Source: Peribacillus frigoritolerans
Lineage (GTDB): Bacteria > Bacillota > Bacilli > Bacillales > Bacillaceae
NCBI RefSeq assembly: GCF_004358755.1
Contig: NZ_SMZY01000002.1
Coordinates: forward strand, 310,001-374,000
DNA length: 64,000 nt
Direction: 5' to 3'
In this document: piece after piece, positions 59,456 to 64,000 of the stretch
Layout: every line of letters starts with the position of its first letter
How positions within the stretch are numbered: position 1 is the first letter of the stretch
Notes under the pieces: model-generated
What the model saw: only the letters and a program-made list of their open reading frames with translations
Told to the model about the DNA's origin: nothing
Database searches by the model: none
Program-made: the position numbers and the translations under genes

Positions 59456-60403
59456 TCAGCTTGTGATGATCTCTTCAATACGCTGCAGTGCACTATACCC
59501 TAATGCAACGTCCGAAGCCTTCGCGTTTTCGATGATCTGCTCAGGGTGAGAAGCACCGACAAGCGTGCTTGCCACGTTATGCTGCCTGAGCGTCCACGCA
59601 AGGGCAAGCTGTGCAAGTGTGATGTCGTGTTCCTTTGCTAGCTGATCGAGAAGCTCCACTTTTCGGTTCACCATGTCATTCAGGATTTTTTTCATCCAAG
59701 AATTCATGTTTTCACCTGATGCACGGCTTCCTTTAGGGATTAACCCTTCTTTATACTTCCCAGTTAAAATCCCTTGGGCGAGCGGTGACCACACGACTTG
59801 TGATACTCCTGCGTTTTCGCACATTGGAATGATTTCTTCCTCAATATCCCGGTGAAACATATTGTACTGCGGCTGATTGACGACAATCCGGTCGAGCAGA
59901 TAGCGGTCAGACACACTCATAGCTTCCTGTATCTGCGCAGCTGTCCATTCACTTACTCCTGCATACAGAATCTTTCCCTGGCGGATAAGATCATCAATGG
60001 CCCTCAATGTTTCATCAAGCGGTGTCTCCTGATCATATCTGTGACAGTAAAAAATATCGACATATTCGAGATCCATCCGCTTTAAGCTTGCATGAACCTG
60101 TTCCATAATATGCTTTCTTGATAACCCCTTATCGTTCGGACCGTCACCCATTGGCCAGAATGCCTTTGTCGTCAGAACATATGAATCCCTCGGAAACGAT
60201 TTAAGTGCCCGCGACATAACAATTTCTGCTTTTCCGCGCTCATACACATTGGCGCTGTCGAAAAAATTAATTCCTGCTTCATATGCCTTATGAATAATTT
60301 CTGCCGCTGACTTCTCATCAACTGTTTTTCCGAATGTCAGCCAGCTTCCAAGACTGATTTCACTTACCTTTAACCCCGATCTGCCTAGCCTTCGATAGTG
60401 CAT
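59456..60403 (-). CDS. Aldo/keto reductase
   Basis: 315 residues of the TIM-barrel AKR superfamily, in the group of Kv-beta/IolS-like enzymes. The catalytic tetrad is visible: Asp and Tyr in FFDSANVYERGKAE, Lys in LTTKAFWP and His in IFYCHRYDQ. NADPH-binding elements (SPLAQGILTGKY, AGVSEWTAAQI) are present. It reduces aldehydes or ketones; the substrate is unknown. ATG at 60403 follows AGGGGGAA. No operon partner. Confidence 0.87.
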   Translation of the reverse strand: MHYRRLGRSGLKVSEISLGSWLTFGKTVDEKSAAEIIHKAYEAGINFFDSANVYERGKAEIVMSRALKSFPRDSYVLTTKAFWPMGDGPNDKGLSRKHIMEQVHASLKRMDLEYVDIFYCHRYDQETPLDETLRAIDDLIRQGKILYAGVSEWTAAQIQEAMSVSDRYLLDRIVVNQPQYNMFHRDIEEEIIPMCENAGVSQVVWSPLAQGILTGKYKEGLIPKGSRASGENMNSWMKKILNDMVNRKVELLDQLAKEHDITLAQLALAWTLRQHNVASTLVGASHPEQIIENAKASDVALGYSALQRIEEIITS

Positions 60404-60684
60404 CCCTATTCCCCCTGCTGTACGTGATGAAATACCTTTGTCTTTAACTTATCAGAAATTTCAAAAATCGTAAAGGAAGAGAAGTGTTCACCTTTCGACA
60501 AGAAGCGACATGTCGATACATTTCCTTCTTAATCTTTTTCATTATTAACAGAAATCCATCCTATTGCTGAAAATAATGGCCACATATGGCGAAAAAACAA
60601 GAATGAATGCTTTTCCTATCTTTTTTTGTTTTTTTTCGGCTATAATATGGCTAATACATACCATGCAGGAAAAGGAGTTCAACC

Positions 60685-61416
60685 ATGACTGAGGTTTTAA
60701 TCGGAAGTACATTATCAGCTCTGGCAACAGGAATTGGAGCTCTTCCCATTTTGTTTCTTCAAAAATCCATTACGCACAGATGGAGAGATATCCTGCTCGC
60801 CTTTACAGCTGGCATCATGATGGCTGCATCTATGATGAGCCTGCTTCCCGAAGCATTGAGCCAGGGAGGCGTTTTTCAGGTTTGTGCTGGTCTTTTTCTG
60901 GGAGTGCTCGTCTTGACAACACTTGAAAAGAAAATTCCCCACATCGACCTTGAGCATTCAAAATACGGGATTGAGTTTGACCAGAAAGCCATGCTGATCA
61001 TTGCTGCCATCACCTTGCATAATTTGCCTGAAGGGTTATCTGTCGGGGTAAGCTACGCATCTGATCAAAGCGAAACCGGAAATTTAATTGCTTTCGCCAT
61101 CGGGCTTCAAAATGCTCCAGAAGGGTTTTTGGTCGCCCTGTTTCTTATACACCAGAATATCGGCAAATTCAAAGCCCTGCTTATAGCGACAATGACAGGG
61201 GCTGTCGAAATTGTCACTTCCCTGCTGGGTTACTACTTGACTTCAATTGTAGAAAACCTCGTTCCTTATGGTCTTTCTTTTGCAGCGGGAGCCATGCTGT
61301 TCATCATCTATAAAGAGCTCATTCCTGAAAGCCACGGGGACGGGAACGAGAGGAATGCGACCTATTCATTTATTCTCGGTATTCTCTTTATGATTGTGTT
61401 GATTGAGACTTTATAA
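60685..61416 (+). CDS. ZIP-family metal transporter
   Basis: 243 residues with eight helices. The metal sites are in HNLPEGLSVGVSYA (helix IV) and GLQNAPEGFLVALF (helix V), as in ZupT-type bacterial ZIP proteins. There is no His-rich loop; the loop at about 80-95 has KKIPHIDLEHSK instead. It imports Zn2+, Fe2+ or Mn2+ into the cytosol. ATG at 60685 follows AAAAGGAG. I see no clear Zur or Fur box in the 200 bp upstream. Confidence 0.85.
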   Translation: MTEVLIGSTLSALATGIGALPILFLQKSITHRWRDILLAFTAGIMMAASMMSLLPEALSQGGVFQVCAGLFLGVLVLTTLEKKIPHIDLEHSKYGIEFDQKAMLIIAAITLHNLPEGLSVGVSYASDQSETGNLIAFAIGLQNAPEGFLVALFLIHQNIGKFKALLIATMTGAVEIVTSLLGYYLTSIVENLVPYGLSFAAGAMLFIIYKELIPESHGDGNERNATYSFILGILFMIVLIETL

Positions 61417-61433
61417 AATGACATCTTTCAAAA

Positions 61434-61466
61434 AAAACCTAATACTCCATGAGTATTAGGTTTTTA
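61434..61466. terminator. Bidirectional terminator between the ZIP gene and spo0E
   Basis: AAAACCTAATACTC/GAGTATTAGGTTTT perfect stem. Confidence 0.9.
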
Positions 61467-61712
61467 TATCGTCAAGCCGTCCCTTGCTGTCCATTTCTTC
61501 ATAGACTCAATAAATTGAAGGAAAGGGGGATTTGTTCTGTTTTCTTCTTCAAAAAGAATTTGCTGATATTTATTTAGGAGCATGTCCAATTCCTGACTGC
61601 ACTGAACGGCGCTATCACACGTATACCCGCCTACTCTTGCTGAATCGATCATTTCCTTGCGTTTAGAGTCAATACTCGCCAATAATTGAGACTTGCTCAT
61701 TTCAATTGTCAT
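61464..61712 (-). CDS. spo0E: Spo0E-family Spo0A-phosphate phosphatase
   Basis: 82 residues forming a helical hairpin with the family motif SQELDMLLNKYQ (about 37-48); the Asp-containing S-x-E-L-D element is the catalytic signature. The family dephosphorylates Spo0A~P and delays sporulation. The length and the location near mtnD and kinD match B. subtilis spo0E. ATG at 61712 follows a GGAGG-like site. Confidence 0.82.
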   Translation of the reverse strand: MTIEMSKSQLLASIDSKRKEMIDSARVGGYTCDSAVQCSQELDMLLNKYQQILFEEENRTNPPFLQFIESMKKWTARDGLTI

Positions 61713-62062
61713 TTTCTTCCCTCCGCCTCATCTCTTAAGTATCTATATTGGGAATAAATATACTTATAAAGTATTACAGATACTTCTAAACTTGTAAATA
61801 GATTAGCAATACTCGACAATATTCACGCCTAAAATTATGACAATTTTGTTAAAAATAGATAAGATACCTCGTTTTACCCGATTTAAAAAGATATAAAACC
61901 ACGAAAAACATATTTTTTCATGTTTTTATAAAAAGCTGTTTTCACATAAATTGTTGTTTTTGATGATAAATGTTGCCCGTTCCTTTCCGCTCCACTAATG
62001 GTTTTAAACATCTAGTCTAAAAGCAGCAATATTTATGAAAAGAGCCATATAAAAAATAAAAA
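61713..62062. other. Long spo0E upstream region
   Basis: About 350 AT-rich bp without a gene. It holds a near match to a Spo0A box (TTGTCGAG read on the minus strand at 61812-61819; consensus TTGTCGAA). Long AT-rich runs here would suit AbrB binding, known for B. subtilis spo0E. No clear -35/-10 pair stood out. Confidence 0.4.
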
Positions 62063-62085
62063 ACAGACCAATATTTCCGGTCTGC
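62063..62085 (-). terminator. Terminator of the CBS-domain gene
   Basis: CAGACC/GGTCTG stem with T-run on the minus strand. Confidence 0.75.
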
Positions 62086-62114
62086 TTTTCACAATTTATT
62101 ATTTAAAAATAATC

Positions 62115-62771
62115 TTACTGCTTCGTCAGCACTTTTTCTCCTAAGTTCACATCATCTACAGAAGTTACCCGGAAATCTTTATCTTCCAGCTTCTTAATGA
62201 TTTTGTTCAGCTTTTTTTCTGAAACGTCATGTGAGAGATTGATGATGATTCTTCTTAAGTATGTATCCCCGTTGTCGAGCGTAAGCAAGCCTTCGATGTT
62301 TACATCTTTAATAGTTGAAACAAGCTCCTTGATGGCTCCTTTATGCTCTTTCGTGCCGACTGTCAGAATATATCCGCCTGTCTTCATGCCAAACGAATCC
62401 TCAAGAACATCCATGACGTTGCCATGCGTAATAATGCCGGAAAATTCTTCTTTCTCATTCAGCACCGCTAAAAATGGAAGACGTCTGATGGTAAGGAATG
62501 TCTTAAAGAAAGAATCCTCTTCATAAATAAATGCATCCGGATCCTGAATCAGAGACTCAATCGAATCCTCGTCCTTGCCCTGCTTTTCTACATAATGATC
62601 AAGAAGATCCACCTTATAGATTAACCCGGCAAAAGCTGTGCCATTCTCTTTGAGCACCGGAATGCTCCGGTATCCTGACTCCTTCAGCAATTCATAAGCT
62701 TCCTTTACAGTGCTTTCTGCTTTACAGTACCTGACATCCTCTTTTTTTACGAAATTGTAGCGAATCTTCAT
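62115..62771 (-). CDS. CBS-pair protein with C-terminal ACT-like domain
   Basis: 218 residues. The CBS pair (about 1-125) contains VKEAYELLKESGYRSIPVL and FSGIITHGNVMDVLEDSF; such modules bind adenine nucleotides or c-di-AMP. The rest (about 130-210: GYILTVGTKEHKGAIKELVS, DTYLRRIIINLSHDVSEKK) resembles an ACT-type regulatory fold, the arrangement seen in AcuB-like proteins. There is no enzyme or transporter domain, so it is probably a ligand-sensing regulator. AAGGGAGG precedes the ATG. Confidence 0.75.
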   Translation of the reverse strand: MKIRYNFVKKEDVRYCKAESTVKEAYELLKESGYRSIPVLKENGTAFAGLIYKVDLLDHYVEKQGKDEDSIESLIQDPDAFIYEEDSFFKTFLTIRRLPFLAVLNEKEEFSGIITHGNVMDVLEDSFGMKTGGYILTVGTKEHKGAIKELVSTIKDVNIEGLLTLDNGDTYLRRIIINLSHDVSEKKLNKIIKKLEDKDFRVTSVDDVNLGEKVLTKQ

Positions 62772-62908
62772 CTTTGCAATCCTCCCTTTAATGCTTATTT
62801 ATTGTTGAAAATTTACCATACAATCAGCAGAGAGTAAAGAAAATTAAAATTATTTCGGTATTTTAACGGTCTTGCTGATTTTTCAGTCTTGCAGCAGCAA
62901 AATAAAAA

Positions 62909-62934
62909 CCCCCTCCACCATACAGGTGAAGAGG
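62909..62934 (-). terminator. Terminator of the mtn operon
   Basis: CCTC-TCACC/GGTGGAGG stem followed by T5 on the minus strand. Confidence 0.8.
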
Positions 62935-62942
62935 ATTTCAAC

Positions 62943-63476
62943 TTAAGCCTGCTGTTCTTCTTTTTCGTAAATCGGCACCCAGCCTTCAGATGTAACGAAG
63001 ATGCGCACGGCGACAACTTTACGGTCCTCCTGAAGAGTGAAATAGTGACGGATGTTCGGCGGTACGGAGATCAGGTCGCCCGGATTCAGTTCCACATCGA
63101 AGAACGAGCCATCTTTACCCTGAATGATGAAAATCCCGTGGCCGCTGACGATGAAGCGCACTTCGTCATCTGTGTGATGATGCTCCTGCTGAAAGTTTTG
63201 CAACAGCTGATCCAAATTTGGAGTGCTGTCAGACAGAGAGATGACATCCTGAGCCTTGTAGCCGCGGCGCTCTGAAATATCCGCAATTTCATCCTTGAAT
63301 ACTTGCAGAATTTCCTCTTTTTGCTCATCTGACAGACTGTAATTTTCTCTTAAAGCTTCCGGCAGTTTTTCGATATCCCAGTGTTCATAAATAACTTCCT
63401 GAGACACAAGAAAGGCTGCTACCTCCTTTTGATCAGAGATTCTTTCATTTGTTTCCTGTAATCGTATCGTTGCCAT
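62943..63476 (-). CDS. mtnD: Acireductone dioxygenase MtnD
   Basis: 177-residue cupin. The metal ligands are in EHHHTDDEVRFIVSG (His, His, Glu) and the final His in PPNIRHYFTL. With Fe2+ it produces the 2-oxo acid precursor of methionine in the salvage pathway; with Ni2+ it gives an off-pathway product. ATG at 63476 follows AGGAGG. It is the last gene of the methionine salvage operon, 17 bp after mtnB. Confidence 0.94.
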   Translation of the reverse strand: MATIRLQETNERISDQKEVAAFLVSQEVIYEHWDIEKLPEALRENYSLSDEQKEEILQVFKDEIADISERRGYKAQDVISLSDSTPNLDQLLQNFQQEHHHTDDEVRFIVSGHGIFIIQGKDGSFFDVELNPGDLISVPPNIRHYFTLQEDRKVVAVRIFVTSEGWVPIYEKEEQQA

Positions 63477-63493
63477 CCTGATTCCTCCTAAAA

Positions 63494-64000
63494 TTAAGCT
63501 CTTAATGAGAGCGATTTAGCTTGTTTGAAAGAGAGTACTTTTAAATGATAGGAAAATAAAAATTCGCATGCTTCAAGGATTTTTTTCGCTTCAAAAGCAT
63601 CTTTACCCCACACCGTGATGCCATGATTGCGGATTAATACAGCGCCAGAGTCTTCCTTAACATACTGGCCAAAGTCAGCAGCGAGCGCCGGAATATGAGC
63701 CGCGTTTTCAATAATCGGAATACGCCACACTGCATCTTCTTCCCAAAGTCCAAACGCTTTGATGATTTCCTGGCCTTTAAACGCAACACCGCCCTCATCG
63801 CCGTAGAGCTCTGAGATCACATTGTTGTCAACTGTATGGACGTGGAGGCTGCAGCCTGCGTTTGTACGAGTATAAATTTCCACATGAAGAAGGGTTTCTG
63901 CAGAGGGCGTAAGCTTTGTTTCTTCAAGAGCTGCCCCGTCTCCATCGACCAGCAGGAAATCCTCGTCTGTCTCGATTCGTTTATCCTTGCCGCTGGATGT
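63494..64000 (-). CDS. mtnB: Methylthioribulose-1-phosphate dehydratase MtnB (5' part outside window)
   Basis: The C-terminal 168 or so residues of a class II aldolase-type zinc enzyme; the frame runs on past the right edge. Metal ligands appear in [20 protein letters not shown] (HVH) and the later His in [11 protein letters not shown]. It dehydrates methylthioribulose 1-phosphate in methionine salvage, two steps before MtnD. A shorter internal start at 63883 is not credible because conserved sequence continues upstream of it. Confidence 0.93.
   Translation of the reverse strand, partial: TSSGKDKRIETDEDFLLVDGDGAALEETKLTPSAETLLHVEIYTRTNAGCSLHVHTVDNNVISELYGDEGGVAFKGQEIIKAFGLWEEDAVWRIPIIENAAHIPALAADFGQYVKEDSGAVLIRNHGITVWGKDAFEAKKILEACEFLFSYHLKVLSFKQAKSLSLRA

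Overview
The window looks like a chromosomal segment of a spore-forming, motile member of the Bacillaceae. It carries a GerA-type germinant receptor, a Spo0E-type regulator, YkvT/YkvU-like proteins, MotAB, ClpE with CtsR operators, and strong AGGAGG-type ribosome binding sites. From right to left the gene order follows the Bacillus subtilis mtnB-mtnD-spo0E-kinD-mhqR-motBA-clpE-ykvI-queCDEF-ykvS-ykvT-ykvU-pfeT(zosA)-ykvY region, with several insertions. I recognised no rRNA, tRNA, transposase, prophage or CRISPR array.

Left part (0.1-16.9 kb). A six-gene minus-strand operon encodes a YnjBCD-like ABC importer, a TVP38/TMEM64 membrane protein, a CDP-alcohol phosphatidyltransferase and a flavin disulfide oxidoreductase. 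It resembles the uncharacterised E. coli ydjXYZ-ynjABCDEF set. Next come a chemotaxis receptor broken by a one-base frameshift (with an intact SigD promoter), an EAL phosphodiesterase, a secreted nuclease lipoprotein and a YkvY-like peptidase. A divergent staphyloxanthin-type carotenoid tailoring cluster follows (CrtO, CrtQ, CrtP and a second CrtQ-like glycosyltransferase). CrtM and CrtN are not in the window.

Middle (16.9-40 kb). This holds a DUF2157/GDYXXLXY membrane protein, an AtoE-type transporter, and the PfeT iron-efflux ATPase with a Fur/PerR-like box. A GNAT gene has a previously uncalled small ORF overlapping its start. A nucleoside transporter lies under a guanine-class riboswitch. 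YkvU, a gerA-type tricistronic operon, the cell-wall hydrolase YkvT, a small sigma factor, a patatin, YkvS, a 3D-domain protein, an SRAP/HMCES protein and a catalytically dead alkyltransferase-like protein complete the block. Between the last two is a gene-free stretch with a promoter, a long self-complementary segment and a terminator, probably a structured RNA of about 230 nt.

Right part (40-64 kb). The preQ1 operon queCDEF sits under a preQ1-I riboswitch. It is followed by DUF2254, a CorC-type protein, YkvI, ClpE, a VOC protein, an M3 peptidase, MotAB behind a SigD promoter, MhqR, a 5'-nucleotidase, KinD, an aldo/keto reductase, a ZIP transporter, Spo0E, a CBS protein, MtnD and the 3' part of MtnB. 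Two unrelated non-coding tandem arrays, both with a 52-bp period, lie just upstream of clpE (18 units) and between motB and mhqR (about 7 units). These arrays and the candidate RNA are the least explained structures here.
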